Notes: generated by a model not told the origin, from the letters alone. A stretch of 64,000 bases of DNA from Allobranchiibius sp. CTAmp26 (GCF_017565405.1 NZ_JAGEKR010000002.1:1-64000), one strand, 5' to 3'; positions 47,148-56,493 are shown, numbered from the stretch's first letter. Numbers and translations are program-made.

Positions 47148-49382
47148 CTAGTGGGAGAACCGGACGTTCGGCAGGACCCGGGCCAGCCAGGCGGGGGTAT
47201 GCCAGGCCGCGCGGCCGGTCAGCCGCAGGACGACCGGCAGCAGGATGAGCCGGATGCACAGCGCGTCCAGGAAGACCGCGACCGCGAGGATGATGCCCAT
47301 CTCCTTGGGCGCCAGCGGCCCGGACAACGCGAACGTCATGAAGACCGCGACCATGACCCCGGCCGCAGCGACGACCACCCGCCCCGAGGTGCGGAGCGCT
47401 TCTCGCATCGCGTGCTGGGGGTCGCCGGTGGCGTCGTAGTGCTCCCGAGCCGCGGAGAGCAGGAAGAGCGTGTAGTCCATCGCGACCCCGGTGAGCATCG
47501 CGCCGAAGAAGAGTGGCGCCCACGCGTCGACGAACCCCTGGGGTTGGAATCCGAGCAGACCGGACAGGTGGCCGTCAGCGAAGATCAGCTTGCCGACGCC
47601 GAACGCCGCGGCGATCGAGGCGAGGTTGGTGACCGTGCCGACGAACGCGACCAGGGGACTGCCCAGCGCGATGAGCAGGAGCAGGAAGCCGAGCCCGATC
47701 AGCAGGCCGAAGACGAGAGGAGTGCGCGAGGACAGCACCTTCTCCAGGTCGTGGTTCTCCGCGGCGGCACCCCCGATCAGGGTGCCGCGGGGCAGTTCGG
47801 TGCGAAGCCGATCGATGGTGGTGCCGGTGGCCTTCGCGGACGCGTCGGTGGTGGGGACGGTCATCACCATGGTCCATCCGTTGTGCTGGCCCCCGGGCAG
47901 TGTCGCCGCGACGCCGGGATCCTTGGACAGGGCGGCTCGGGTGGCCGTGGCCTCGGTGGTGGGGGTGACGACCTGGAGCATGCCGGGTGCGCCCGGCCCG
48001 AACGCCGTGGTGACCTGCTGGTAGCCGGCGCGCGCGGACTGATCGGCGGGGATGATCGCGATCGAGGGCATCCCGGTGCGCAGCCCCGCGACCGGGGCGG
48101 CGAGGATCGCCAGGACCGCCAACGCCATGGTGCCGGTGGCCCAAGGGTGACGGTGCAGCAGGGCGCCCCAGCGGTGCATCACCAGTTCCATTCCTCGTCG
48201 ACCGGTGGCGGCGTGACGGGCGGTGCGGCGGAGAGTGCCGGGCAGTCGTACGCGGCCGGCGTCGATCTTGGTGCCCAGTGTGCCCAGGACGGCGGGTAGC
48301 AGGGTGAGCGTGGCAGCCAGGACGGCGATGACGGCGAGCATGATGCCCAGGGCCATCGAACGGAACGCGGGGCTGGGCACCAGCAGCACGGTGGACAGGG
48401 AGACCAGCACGGTGATCCCGGAGAATGCGACGGCCTTGCCGGCGGTGCCCATGGTCTCGGCGATCGCGTCGACCGCGGCTTGTCGGTCTCCGGGTGCGGC
48501 GGACCGGTGGCGCAGTGCAGATCGGAACCGTACGACCAGGAACAGGGCGTAGTCGATCCCGAGCGCGAGGGCGAACATCATCGCGAAGTTCAGGGCCCAC
48601 ACGCTGACGGGCGCGATGTGGGTGGAGATGACCAGCGCGCCGGCGGCGGTGAGCAGCCCGACCATGGTGAGCATCAGTGGCAGTCCGGCGGCCACGAGGC
48701 CGCCGAACGCGAGGACCAGGACGATCATGGTGACCGGCCAGGACAGGACCTCGGACTTGATCATGGCGGCGTGGTTGACCTTGTTGAAGTCCGACCACAG
48801 GGCGCTGTCGCCGGTGAGGTCGACCGACACGGTGGGAGTGGCCAGGTGCGCCAGCGGCGCAGTCAGATCGTCCGCGGCGCGGACCATCGTGTTCGCGTCC
48901 GCTGCGGCGCCCGCCTGAACGATCGCCGTCGCGCCGTCGCGCGACAGTGACGACCCCGGTTGCGGGCCGAGGACCGTACTCACCCGTGGGTCGGCCTTGA
49001 GCAGCGCCTCGACCTGGGAGACGAGCTTCTGCGCATGGGGGTCCTTGGCGATCGGCCCGGTGCCGTCGTGGATGACGACCTGCAAGGCAGTCGCACCCAT
49101 ACCGTGGAAGTTGCGCTGGATGACCTGGCGCGCTTGGACGGACTGGCTACCGCTGTCCTGCCATCCCGCTCCGGACAGGGCCGACTCGACCTTGGGTGCG
49201 AAGGCCCCGAAGAGGGCCAGCGCGATCAGCCACAGGACTAGGACCGCGCCGAGGTGCGACCCTGCCCAGGCTCCGAGGCGCGCCAGACCGGTATGACGTC
49301 TCTTGTCAGGTTGTTCGCCGTCGGTGGTAGCGGGGGATGGGGTCGAGTGGTGGGGCGTTGTGGCCCGGCTGATGGAAGTCAC
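47148..49382 (-). CDS. MMPL/RND-family transporter
   Basis: Protein of 744 aa with the 12-helix MMPL arrangement: one N-terminal helix, a large extracellular loop, five helices, a second loop, six helices. Conserved segments include FALGIDYALFLVVRFRSALRH and AMLTGVAMDYTLFLLSAAREHY, with the Asp-Tyr pairs of proton transfer. Substrate unknown (lipid, drug or siderophore). It starts 33 nt after the Cys-rich mini-gene and is under the same operators. Confidence 0.9.
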   Translation of the reverse strand: MTSISRATTPHHSTPSPATTDGEQPDKRRHTGLARLGAWAGSHLGAVLVLWLIALALFGAFAPKVESALSGAGWQDSGSQSVQARQVIQRNFHGMGATALQVVIHDGTGPIAKDPHAQKLVSQVEALLKADPRVSTVLGPQPGSSLSRDGATAIVQAGAAADANTMVRAADDLTAPLAHLATPTVSVDLTGDSALWSDFNKVNHAAMIKSEVLSWPVTMIVLVLAFGGLVAAGLPLMLTMVGLLTAAGALVISTHIAPVSVWALNFAMMFALALGIDYALFLVVRFRSALRHRSAAPGDRQAAVDAIAETMGTAGKAVAFSGITVLVSLSTVLLVPSPAFRSMALGIMLAVIAVLAATLTLLPAVLGTLGTKIDAGRVRLPGTLRRTARHAATGRRGMELVMHRWGALLHRHPWATGTMALAVLAILAAPVAGLRTGMPSIAIIPADQSARAGYQQVTTAFGPGAPGMLQVVTPTTEATATRAALSKDPGVAATLPGGQHNGWTMVMTVPTTDASAKATGTTIDRLRTELPRGTLIGGAAAENHDLEKVLSSRTPLVFGLLIGLGFLLLLIALGSPLVAFVGTVTNLASIAAAFGVGKLIFADGHLSGLLGFQPQGFVDAWAPLFFGAMLTGVAMDYTLFLLSAAREHYDATGDPQHAMREALRTSGRVVVAAAGVMVAVFMTFALSGPLAPKEMGIILAVAVFLDALCIRLILLPVVLRLTGRAAWHTPAWLARVLPNVRFSH

Positions 49383-49415
49383 GTCGGTCTCTTTCGCGGT
49401 GTGGTCGGGCGTGGG

Positions 49416-49589
49416 TCAGTTGCGGCCACGGAGCCGGCGCAGGAGGGATACCTGAGGCGCGGTGGCGCCGGCGGGGTGGCCGGGGCAGCGGTCGGCGCGG
49501 GGGACGCCGGCCATGACCTGGTCGACGTGATGTCCGCAGCCGGCCCAGGTGGTCTTGCCGCAGGCCTTGCAGGTGGCGGGTCGGCACAT
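49416..49589 (-). CDS. Small Cys/His-rich protein of a CsoR regulon
   Basis: Protein of 57 aa beginning MCRPATCKACGKTTWAGCGH, with five Cys in the first 32 residues and a sixth position CPGH near 35-38, a layout suited to binding zinc, copper or an Fe-S centre. I recall such mini-proteins (Cys-x2-Cys then TTWAGCGxHVDQVM) in many Actinobacteria without a named function. AAGGAG site before ATG 49589. First gene of an operon with the MMPL transporter, behind two CsoR-type boxes. Confidence 0.75.
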   Translation of the reverse strand: MCRPATCKACGKTTWAGCGHHVDQVMAGVPRADRCPGHPAGATAPQVSLLRRLRGRN

Positions 49590-49621
49590 GAGGAGCTCCT
49601 TGTGGGTAACGGGGATGAATC

Positions 49622-49639
49622 GATACCCTGGGGGGTATC
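49622..49639. promoter_or_regulatory. CsoR-type operator A
   Basis: GATACCC-TGGG-GGGTATC, an inverted repeat 32 bp upstream of the mini-protein start on the minus strand. Confidence 0.75.
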
Positions 49640-49656
49640 GAGAGATACAAGAGTAC

Positions 49657-49672
49657 ATACCCCTAGGGGTAT
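49657..49672. promoter_or_regulatory. CsoR-type operator B
   Basis: ATACCCC-TA-GGGGTAT lies in the centre of the 224-bp divergent region; a 16-bp perfect palindrome. Confidence 0.85.
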
Positions 49673-49758
49673 TCCATGACGAGGCGGATCTGTCGGTGGT
49701 CTACGTCACGCGGCGGGAGTGGGGGCGGCAGGAATGGTGCGGCCGGCCCCGTCGTTGC

Positions 49759-49774
49759 ATACCCCAGTGGGTAT
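49759..49774. promoter_or_regulatory. CsoR-type operator C
   Basis: ATACCCC-AGT-GGGTAT lies 39 bp before the DUF302 start; it would control the DUF302-CsoR-like pair and so autoregulate the repressor. Confidence 0.85.
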
Positions 49775-49813
49775 TCGACCCACGGCTCCGGCGCGACACG
49801 AAAGAGGACTCTC

Positions 49814-50218
49814 ATGAGCTACACCCTCAGCACGACCATCGACCGGCCGTTCGGCGACGCGGTCCAGGCGACCCGTGAGGCCCTTGCCGACCAGGGTTTC
49901 GGGGTCCTCACCGAGATCGACCTCGCCGGCACCCTCAAGACCAAGATCGGCGCCGACATCGAGCCGCAGGTCATTCTGGGTGCCTGTCGCCCGCCGCTGG
50001 CGTACGCCGCCGTTCAGGCCGAGCCGTCCATCGGACTTCTCCTGCCGTGCAACGTCGTCGTCCGCTCGATCGACGAGCGGCGAACCGCCGTCGAGGCCAT
50101 GGATCCGGACGTCATGGTGACCCTGACGGGTAACGCTCGGCTGGCGGACGTTGCCGCCGACGCTCGTGGCAGGCTCACCCGGGCCCTCGCCTCGTTGACC
50201 GGACCCACCGCGTCCTGA
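49814..50218 (+). CDS. DUF302 domain protein
   Basis: Protein of 134 aa with the DUF302 pattern: SYTLSTTIDRPFGDAVQATREALADQGFGVLTEIDLAGTLK, then GACRPPLAYAAVQAEPSIGLLLPCNVVV and DPDVMV. Two cysteines (ACRPP and LPCNV) and a compact alpha/beta fold. Function not established; DUF302 genes often lie beside sulfur or metal stress genes. AGAGGA precedes ATG 49814. Followed 42 nt later by the repressor gene. Confidence 0.88.
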   Translation: MSYTLSTTIDRPFGDAVQATREALADQGFGVLTEIDLAGTLKTKIGADIEPQVILGACRPPLAYAAVQAEPSIGLLLPCNVVVRSIDERRTAVEAMDPDVMVTLTGNARLADVAADARGRLTRALASLTGPTAS

Positions 50219-50233
50219 CCCATCAGCCACTGA

Positions 50234-50527
<294 letters not shown>

Positions 50528-50585
50528 CTCCTCGCACACGCGGCGCGCGGGCCGGCGTCGTGACGAGCTCGCCCGGCAGCGGCTA

Positions 50586-51293
50586 CTAGGCCGGAGCGGT
50601 CTGCTCTTCCGGCGCGCGCATCTCGTGGACGCCCACGAAGCGGTAGCCGACGTTGCGCACCGTCCCGATCAGCGACTCGTTGTCCGGGCCGAGCTTCGCG
50701 CGCAGCCGGCGGACGTGCACGTCGACGGTGCGGGTGCCGCCGAAGTAGTCGTACCCCCACACCTCCTGCAGCAGCTGGGCACGCGTGAAGACTCGGCCGG
50801 GATGCTGCGCCAGGTGCTTGAGCAGCTCGAACTCCTTGTAGGTCAGGTCGAGCGCCCGGGTGCGGATCCGGGCGGAGTACGCGTCCTCGTCGATGGTCAG
50901 CTCGCCGGCAGAGATGCGGGTCGGCTCGTCCTCGGTCTGCGGCGTCGTCCTCGTCATGGCCAGCCGGATCCGGGCCTCCACCTCGGCCGGCCCCGCCGAT
51001 TCCAGCAGGACGTCGTCCAGCTGCCACTCGCTGGTGAGCGCCGTCAAACCACCCTCGGTGAAGATGGCGATGAGCGGCGTGGAGAGGCCCGTCGTTCGCA
51101 GCACGCGCGTCAGGCCGCGCGCATTGGCCAGGTCGCGCCGGGCGTCCAGGAGCACGACATCGCACTCCGGCGGGTCGACCAGCGCCTGCGGTTCGGTGGG
51201 GAGCACACGCACCCGGTGGCCGAGCAGACCGAGGGCCGGAAGCACCTCGACACTCGCGCCGCGAGCGTCGGTGAGGAGCAACAGGCGTGCCAT
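50586..51293 (-). CDS. glnR: GlnR, nitrogen regulator
   Basis: Atypical OmpR-type response regulator of 235 aa. Receiver half begins [20 protein letters not shown] with conserved Asp50 (VVLLD) but no acidic pocket; DNA-binding half has [20 protein letters not shown] and [16 protein letters not shown], the GlnR hallmark. Activates or represses nitrogen assimilation genes in Actinobacteria. ATG 51293; the frame to 51362 is antisense to the MoaD gene's promoter. No kinase is adjacent, as is normal for GlnR. Confidence 0.95.
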   Translation of the reverse strand: MARLLLLTDARGASVEVLPALGLLGHRVRVLPTEPQALVDPPECDVVLLDARRDLANARGLTRVLRTTGLSTPLIAIFTEGGLTALTSEWQLDDVLLESAGPAEVEARIRLAMTRTTPQTEDEPTRISAGELTIDEDAYSARIRTRALDLTYKEFELLKHLAQHPGRVFTRAQLLQEVWGYDYFGGTRTVDVHVRRLRAKLGPDNESLIGTVRNVGYRFVGVHEMRAPEEQTAPA

Positions 51294-51425
51294 GCTGCTC
51301 AAGAATACGATGCCGCAGGCAGGGCGACGGGCCGGAACGGCCGGGCGTGACGCGTGCCACACCGCGCGGAGGCGGCTCGGGGCGTGGGATCCTGGCCGAA
51401 CGACCAGGAGGGGTCAGGAGGGGAC

Positions 51426-51665
51426 ATGGTGCAGATCGTCGTGCGGTACTGGGCCGGCGCGCAGGCCGCCGCCGGCACCGCGACCGAGCAGTTGGAGGGC
51501 CTGACCGTGGGCGACGTGGTCGACTCGGCCACCGAGCGGCACCCCGAGCTGCGCCCGGTCTTCGCGCTCGCCGCGCTCTTGATGAACGGTCGTCGGGTCG
51601 ACGCGGAAGTCCCGTTGGTCGACGGCGCGACCCTCGAGGTGTTGCCGCCGTTCGCCGGCGGCTGA
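51426..51665 (+). CDS. MoaD/ThiS-family sulfur carrier
   Basis: Ubiquitin-like protein of 79 aa ending in Gly-Gly (LPPFAGG), the site that is thiocarboxylated. MoaD (molybdopterin) or another sulfur carrier; no MoaE or MoeB homologue is nearby to decide. Divergent from glnR. Confidence 0.85.
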   Translation: MVQIVVRYWAGAQAAAGTATEQLEGLTVGDVVDSATERHPELRPVFALAALLMNGRRVDAEVPLVDGATLEVLPPFAGG

Positions 51666-51743
51666 CATCGTCCGCGGCGCCCTCTGCAGGCGCCCCGACC
51701 CGCCTGCTTGCGCCACGCGGCGCGCTCATCGCCGAGGTGATGG

Positions 51744-51756
51744 CAGGATTCGGGTC
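51744..51756 (+). promoter_or_regulatory. -10 hexamer for leaderless membrane protein gene
   Basis: CAGGAT at 51744-51749, 7 nt spacer, GTG at 51757. Confidence 0.4.
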
Positions 51757-52575
51757 GTGCCCGAGGGAAGCGAGACCGCCGCCGAACAGGTCGACGCATC
51801 CGCGACGCAGGCGAGGAGCGGCTCCGCGTCCCCGCTGCTGGCGGGGGTCGGCGCGGTCGTGCTCGCCGTCCTTCTGGTCGTCTGCGTGTACGCCGGGTCT
51901 GTCGCACTCGCCGCCGCCTACCTGTTGAGTGCCCTGGTAGTCGCGGTCGGCTGGCCGATGCTGCTCGGCCTGCAGCGCGAGCGGTCCAGTGCGCTCGTAC
52001 TGGGGATCGGCGCGGTCTCGATGGCCATCATCGTGGGTTGGGCCGACACCGCCGACGGGATCCGCTGGGTCACCGCGGCACTGGCCATCTCCCTGGCGCT
52101 GGTCTTCCTGCAGTCGCTGGTGAGTCGGGGTGAGCGCGAGCGGGTCGTCATCTCCCTCGCGGTGATGAGCCTCGGCCTCGGAGCGCTCGCCAGCGGTGCG
52201 TTCCTGGCGGACGCGGCGCTGCGCGTGCACGGCCGGGAGGCGGTCGTCGCCGCCCTGGCCGGGGCCGCGCTCGGTACGGCGCTGGATGCCGTGCTGCACG
52301 GGCGAGGTCGGCTGTCCGAGGCGACCCTGCCGGTCTCACTGCTGCTGGGGATCGGCGCCGGACTCATCGCGGCGGGCATCGCCGGTGTCCCGTGGAACGC
52401 GCCGCTCGTCGCGGGTCTGCTCGGCGCCGCGGTGTCTCACGCGTTCCGCACGATCCTGCGCGGGCCGGCGCGTACGGGTGGGCCGCAGGCTCAGCTCGCG
52501 CTGGGAGCGGCGACCGTGCTGTTCGTCGGTGTGCTGCCGACCGCGGCGGTCTGGATCTTCTCCCGGATCAGTTGA
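51757..52575 (+). CDS. Conserved actinobacterial membrane protein
   Basis: Protein of 272 aa with seven or eight hydrophobic helices after a hydrophilic 25-residue N-terminus. I do not recognise a named family. GTG start behind a probable leaderless promoter. Its last codons overlap the nitrobindin-like gene on the other strand by 8 nt. Confidence 0.65.
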   Translation: MPEGSETAAEQVDASATQARSGSASPLLAGVGAVVLAVLLVVCVYAGSVALAAAYLLSALVVAVGWPMLLGLQRERSSALVLGIGAVSMAIIVGWADTADGIRWVTAALAISLALVFLQSLVSRGERERVVISLAVMSLGLGALASGAFLADAALRVHGREAVVAALAGAALGTALDAVLHGRGRLSEATLPVSLLLGIGAGLIAAGIAGVPWNAPLVAGLLGAAVSHAFRTILRGPARTGGPQAQLALGAATVLFVGVLPTAAVWIFSRIS

Positions 52576-53065
52576 CCCGCTTGAGCTCCGCGGACGCGTA
52601 GCTCTGCAGCGGATGACCGGTGGCGGCCATGTCCATGGCCCACATCAGGTTGGAGTTGACGTAGCCGTAGAGGCGGGTCGCGGCGGCGTACTCCATCGCC
52701 GTGGGGCTGCGCAGCACCCCGTCGGTCCGCAGCTCGATCTTCGCGGGGGTGGTGTTGCCGTAGTACATCTCCACGACTCCGGTCGGGTGCGCCAGCACGA
52801 ACTCGACCTCACCGTCCGGCAGCGGACGCCAGTAGCCGAGCTCGCTGGTGAGCGGCTCGACCTGGTTGCCCGCCTCGTCGAGCAGCCACGTGGTGCTGCG
52901 CCACTCCAGGAACGGGCGACCGTCGTGGCCACAGACGACCTCCTGGCCGAAGTTCACCGAGTCCATGCCCGGGTAGCCCATCACGCCGGCACCCTCCCAG
53001 CGGCCGATCAGCCACGCCAGGGGTGCCAACTCGCGCGGCATGTCCGTGTCCAGTTCGAAAGGCAT
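52568..53065 (-). CDS. Nitrobindin-like (FABP family) beta-barrel protein
   Basis: Protein of 165 aa of the nitrobindin family. The signature GxWxGxG is present as IGRWEGAGVM. The C-terminal helix that normally supplies the heme-binding His reads PLQSYASAELKRVN, with Tyr where heme-binding members have His. So heme and NO chemistry may be lost, as in other family members noted to lack this His. A TACGAT -10 lies 7 nt before ATG 53065. Confidence 0.85.
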   Translation of the reverse strand: MPFELDTDMPRELAPLAWLIGRWEGAGVMGYPGMDSVNFGQEVVCGHDGRPFLEWRSTTWLLDEAGNQVEPLTSELGYWRPLPDGEVEFVLAHPTGVVEMYYGNTTPAKIELRTDGVLRSPTAMEYAAATRLYGYVNSNLMWAMDMAATGHPLQSYASAELKRVN

Positions 53066-53072
53066 GCGCGAA

Positions 53073-53078
53073 ATCGTA
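53073..53078 (-). promoter_or_regulatory. -10 hexamer for leaderless nitrobindin-like gene
   Basis: TACGAT on the minus strand, 7 nt before the ATG at 53065. Confidence 0.5.
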
Positions 53079-53100
53079 CGGCGGATGCGGGCGGGCGCGC

Positions 53101-54144
53101 TCAGCTCACCGTGTTGGGCGTCGCCGAGGAGCTGCTCATCGTGTCCGTCCGCAGACTGGTGCCGAGCTGCTTCATCTTGGGCATGTCGACGACGTCGACG
53201 TCACCGACGGAGTTCGTGGCGAAGCCGGAGAACGGCGCGGTGTAGAAGGTCAGGTCGTTGCCGCTGATGTTGCGCAGGCTCACGCCGAGCCCGATCAGGT
53301 ATGACGTCGAGGTGTCCGTCAGCGTGTACGGCGCGATGGCCGACACCATGTCGAGGGCTCGTTTGGGGTTCTCCAGCGTGCCGCGGGACAGCGCCTTGGT
53401 GACCATGGCGTTGATCCACTCCTGCTGGTCGACGCCGCGGTCGATGTCGCCGCGCGGCAGCTGGTGGCGCTCGCGGGAGAAGCCTAGTGCCTGCTGGCCG
53501 TTCATGTGGTGGTAGCCCTGGGTCCAGGAGCCGAAGCTGCCCTCGCTGTAGGGGTAGCGCACGTAGACGTCGACCCCGCCCATCGCGTTCGTCAGGCTGG
53601 TGAACCCGTCGAAGCCGATCTGGGCGACATGGTCGATGTGCAGCCCGAGCAGGTTCTGCAGCGTCGAGACCAGCAGCTTGGACCCGCCGTAGGAGTACGC
53701 CGCATTGATCTTGTTCATCCCGTGTCCGGGGATCGCCACGTAGAGGTCGCGGGGGAAGTGCACCACCTGGATGCTGCGCCGGTCGCTGCTCACGTGCATC
53801 AGCTGGATGACGTCCGAGCGGCCGTTCTCGCGCAGGTTCTTGCCGCGGGAGTCCGAGCCGAGCAGCAGGATGTTCTGCGCCTTGCCGGCCGCAGCGTCGC
53901 GGGTCGGCCCGTCCGAGGGCAGCAACGAGTTGGAGTGCTGGATCTGGTCCAGCTGGTGATTGACGTAGAGCGCGAGGCCGCCGACCACCAGGACGATCAC
54001 CAGGAGCATCGACAGCAGGGTCAGGCACCCGACCTTGAAACAGCCGGCCTTCTTCTTCTCCTCCGGCAGCTCCGGGCCGCCGCCCTGATCGAGGTCGTCG
54101 ACGGGCTCGGAGGCGGCGCCCTGATGCGCGGGGTCCTGCGTCAT
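53101..54144 (-). CDS. LytR-CpsA-Psr family cell-wall ligase
   Basis: Membrane-anchored protein of 347 aa: N-terminal acidic tail, one helix at about 44-65, extracytoplasmic LCP domain with NILLLGSDSRG, VVHFPRDLYV, NKINAAYSYGG, FSRERHQLPRGDIDRGVDQQ (the Arg/Asp residues that hold the polyprenyl pyrophosphate). It attaches glycopolymers to peptidoglycan. TACACT is 7 nt before ATG 54144. Confidence 0.9.
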   Translation of the reverse strand: MTQDPAHQGAASEPVDDLDQGGGPELPEEKKKAGCFKVGCLTLLSMLLVIVLVVGGLALYVNHQLDQIQHSNSLLPSDGPTRDAAAGKAQNILLLGSDSRGKNLRENGRSDVIQLMHVSSDRRSIQVVHFPRDLYVAIPGHGMNKINAAYSYGGSKLLVSTLQNLLGLHIDHVAQIGFDGFTSLTNAMGGVDVYVRYPYSEGSFGSWTQGYHHMNGQQALGFSRERHQLPRGDIDRGVDQQEWINAMVTKALSRGTLENPKRALDMVSAIAPYTLTDTSTSYLIGLGVSLRNISGNDLTFYTAPFSGFATNSVGDVDVVDMPKMKQLGTSLRTDTMSSSSATPNTVS

Positions 54145-54151
54145 GGCGGTC

Positions 54152-54157
54152 AGTGTA
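54152..54157 (-). promoter_or_regulatory. -10 hexamer for leaderless LCP gene
   Basis: TACACT on the minus strand, 7 nt before the ATG at 54144. Confidence 0.5.
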
Positions 54158-54299
54158 GGTCGGCGTCCGGGCCGAGAACGGGTCCCGAGCCTGGTCATCG
54201 GGTGAAGCGAAGACGCTCCGCCGCGGGCGCTGACAGGTCCGACGGGTCGGGCGGGTCCGTGCCCGGGACTGCCCGGGACAGTCCCGGCGTACCGTTGAC

Positions 54300-55346
54300 A
54301 TGGTGACCACGACAACGCCGAGTCCCTCGCTCACCCGCTCCGGAGCGGTCGACGGACAGGGGATGGACGCGGGGGTTCCCGCGCACTACGGCGACCCGAT
54401 GGGCGAGCAGCGGCGCCTCGTCGCCGGTGACGCACTCGTCGACCTCTCGCACCGCGGCCTCGTCCGGGTGACGGGACCCGACCGCCTCACCTGGCTGCAC
54501 TCGATGACCACCCAGAAGCTGGACGACCTGGCCGCGCACCAGGGCGCCGAGACGCTGGTGCTCAGCCCGCACGGGCACGTCGAGCACGCGATCCATGTCG
54601 TCGACGACGGCGAGTCGGTGTGGCTCGGGGTGGAGCCGGGCACGGCCGAGGCGCTGGTGCAGTGGCTCACCTCGATGCAGTTCATGCTCCGGGTGCAGGT
54701 CACGGACGTGAGCGCCGACTTCGCTCAGTTCGGTCAGGTGTCGAGCGAGGCGGGCAGCGCCGAGCAGTACGCCGCGGACGGCACGCTGGTCTGGGTGGAC
54801 CCGTGGCCGACCATGGGACCCGACACCGCGTCGTACTCCGACGCCGACCCGCACCCGGCGGCCGGACGGCGCTGGCGCGAGGTCATCGTGCCGCGCGAGC
54901 GCGCCGCGGAGTTCATCGGCGACCGGCCCCTGTCAGGCACCCTGGCCGCTGAGGCACTGCGGGTCGCCGACTGGCGGCCCCGGTTGGGCTCCGACACCGA
55001 TCACCGCTCGATCCCGCACGAGTTGGACTGGCTGCGCACCGCCGTGCACTTGCACAAGGGGTGCTACCGCGGGCAGGAGACGGTCGCGCGGGTGCACAAC
55101 CTCGGTCGCCCGCCGCGTCGGGTGGTCTTCCTGCACCTCGACGGCTCCGGTCACGTACTGCCCGAGCCGGGCGCGCAGTTGCGCGTCCCCGGCGTCGAGC
55201 GTCCGGTCGGCACCGTGACGACGGTCGCCCGGCACCACGAGGACGGCCCGATCGCGCTCGCGGTCATCAAGCGCAGCACCCCGACCGACGTCGACCTGGT
55301 CGCCGACGACTGTGCCGCAGCGCAAACGGTGATCGTCACGCCGTGA
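54300..55346 (+). CDS. ygfZ: Folate-binding protein YgfZ (GcvT-like)
   Basis: Protein of 348 aa with the signature KGCYRGQETVARVHNLG, containing the conserved K-G-C-Y-x-G-Q-E. Family members bind tetrahydrofolate and help Fe-S enzymes. Normal length. The next gene overlaps by 4 nt. Confidence 0.92.
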   Translation: MVTTTTPSPSLTRSGAVDGQGMDAGVPAHYGDPMGEQRRLVAGDALVDLSHRGLVRVTGPDRLTWLHSMTTQKLDDLAAHQGAETLVLSPHGHVEHAIHVVDDGESVWLGVEPGTAEALVQWLTSMQFMLRVQVTDVSADFAQFGQVSSEAGSAEQYAADGTLVWVDPWPTMGPDTASYSDADPHPAAGRRWREVIVPRERAAEFIGDRPLSGTLAAEALRVADWRPRLGSDTDHRSIPHELDWLRTAVHLHKGCYRGQETVARVHNLGRPPRRVVFLHLDGSGHVLPEPGAQLRVPGVERPVGTVTTVARHHEDGPIALAVIKRSTPTDVDLVADDCAAAQTVIVTP

Positions 55347-55993
55347 GCGACCCGGTTCGCGCCCTCTACGACACGGTCGCGACGGCGTACGACGAGGCGC
55401 TCGCGAACGAGTTGGACGGCAAGCCCCTGGACCGCGCACTGCTCGCGGGGCTGGTCGACAGCACCGGCGGCGGCCCGGTGGCCGACCTCGGATGCGGACC
55501 TGGGCAGGTCGCCGCGCAGCTTCGCCGTTGCGGGGTCGAGCACGTGGTGGGCATCGACCTGTCCCCGCTGATGCTCGCCGCCGGTCACGCGCGGCACAGC
55601 GACCTCGATTTCGCGGCGGGGGACCTGCGCGCGCTGCCGTTGGCGGACGGCGTCCTCGCAGGTGCGACAGCGTTCTACTCGATCGTCCATCTGCACCCGT
55701 CGCAGCGGCTCGCCGTGCTCCGGGAGATGGCCCGGGTGCTACGGCCGGGCGGTCAGGTGCTGGTCGCCTTCCACGTCGATGCCCCGGGCATCCCGATGGG
55801 CACCGCGCACCGGGAGCCTCAGTTCCTGGGCCACGACGTCACCTTCGACGGCTGGTTCCTCGATCCCGACGACATCGCGGAGGTCGCCGTGGAGGCCGGG
55901 CTGGTGGAGGTGGCCCGCTGCATACGCGCGCCCATCCCGGACCTCGAGTACCCGAGCCGCCGCTGCTACCTGTTCCTCGCCCGCCCGGCGTAA
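55343..55993 (+). CDS. Class I SAM methyltransferase
   Basis: Protein of 216 aa with SAM motif VADLGCGPGQVA, acidic VVGIDLS, and DLRALPLADG. Substrate unknown. GTG start overlaps the ygfZ stop (GTGA), so cotranslated. Confidence 0.85.
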   Translation: MSDPVRALYDTVATAYDEALANELDGKPLDRALLAGLVDSTGGGPVADLGCGPGQVAAQLRRCGVEHVVGIDLSPLMLAAGHARHSDLDFAAGDLRALPLADGVLAGATAFYSIVHLHPSQRLAVLREMARVLRPGGQVLVAFHVDAPGIPMGTAHREPQFLGHDVTFDGWFLDPDDIAEVAVEAGLVEVARCIRAPIPDLEYPSRRCYLFLARPA

Positions 55994-56056
55994 CCCCCCG
56001 GCTCCGCTCCCGCCCGCTCCGACCCACCTCGCCGACGGCGTACGCGGTCTTACTTA

Positions 56057-56070
56057 CTACTTGTGAGTAG
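56057..56070. repeat. Small inverted repeat CTACT-TGTG-AGTAG
   Basis: Five-base arms between the methyltransferase and the XRE gene, adjacent to the CTTGCT dyad. Confidence 0.4.
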
Positions 56071-56094
56071 CATCACGCTTGCTTGATCTTGCAT

Positions 56095-56112
56095 CTTGCT
56101 AACTGCAGCAAG
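56095..56112. promoter_or_regulatory. Candidate operator CTTGCT-N6-AGCAAG
   Basis: A perfect 6-bp dyad just upstream of CATACT (56113-56118), the presumed -10 of the XRE gene, whose ATG lies 6 nt after. Related CTTG units at 56078-56092 repeat in the same direction. Probably the XRE protein's own site. Confidence 0.55.
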
Positions 56113-56124
56113 CATACTGTTCGT

Positions 56125-56493
56125 ATGACACCGAGTCCCGTGAGCGATCTGGGCGGCTTCCTCAAGGAGCAGCGCCAGCAGGCGCAGCTGTCCTTGCGGC
56201 AGCTGGCGGAGCGCTCCGGGATCAGCAATCCCTATCTGTCCCAGATCGAACGGGGTCTGAAGAAGCCCAGCGGCGAGATCCTGCAGGCCCTGGCCAAGGG
56301 GTTGCGCATCTCCGCCGAGCAGCTCTACGTGCACGCCGGTCTGCTCGACGCCGATCCGTCGGGCGGCGAGCGAAGTGCCCTCGACGTGCGTACGGCGATC
56401 CGCGCCGATCCGCTGCTCACCGATCGCCAACGCGGTGTCCTGCTCGACCTCTACGCATCGTTCGTCGATGACGAACCGATGCGCTCCAGCTGA
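56125..56493 (+). CDS. XRE-family regulator (Rv0474-like)
   Basis: Protein of 122 aa with an N-terminal HTH (about 12-62: LGGFLKEQRQQAQLSLRQLA, SGISNPYLSQIERGLKKPSGEIL) and an acidic C-terminal half. Its position just before an HbhA-like gene is the same as Rv0474-hbhA in mycobacteria. Probably leaderless, with a dyad at its promoter. Confidence 0.88.
   Translation: MTPSPVSDLGGFLKEQRQQAQLSLRQLAERSGISNPYLSQIERGLKKPSGEILQALAKGLRISAEQLYVHAGLLDADPSGGERSALDVRTAIRADPLLTDRQRGVLLDLYASFVDDEPMRSS

Noticed and set aside
49622-49774. CRISPR-like spaced repeats
   Set aside because: The repeated units are palindromic operators with irregular spacing, next to gene starts; no cas genes.
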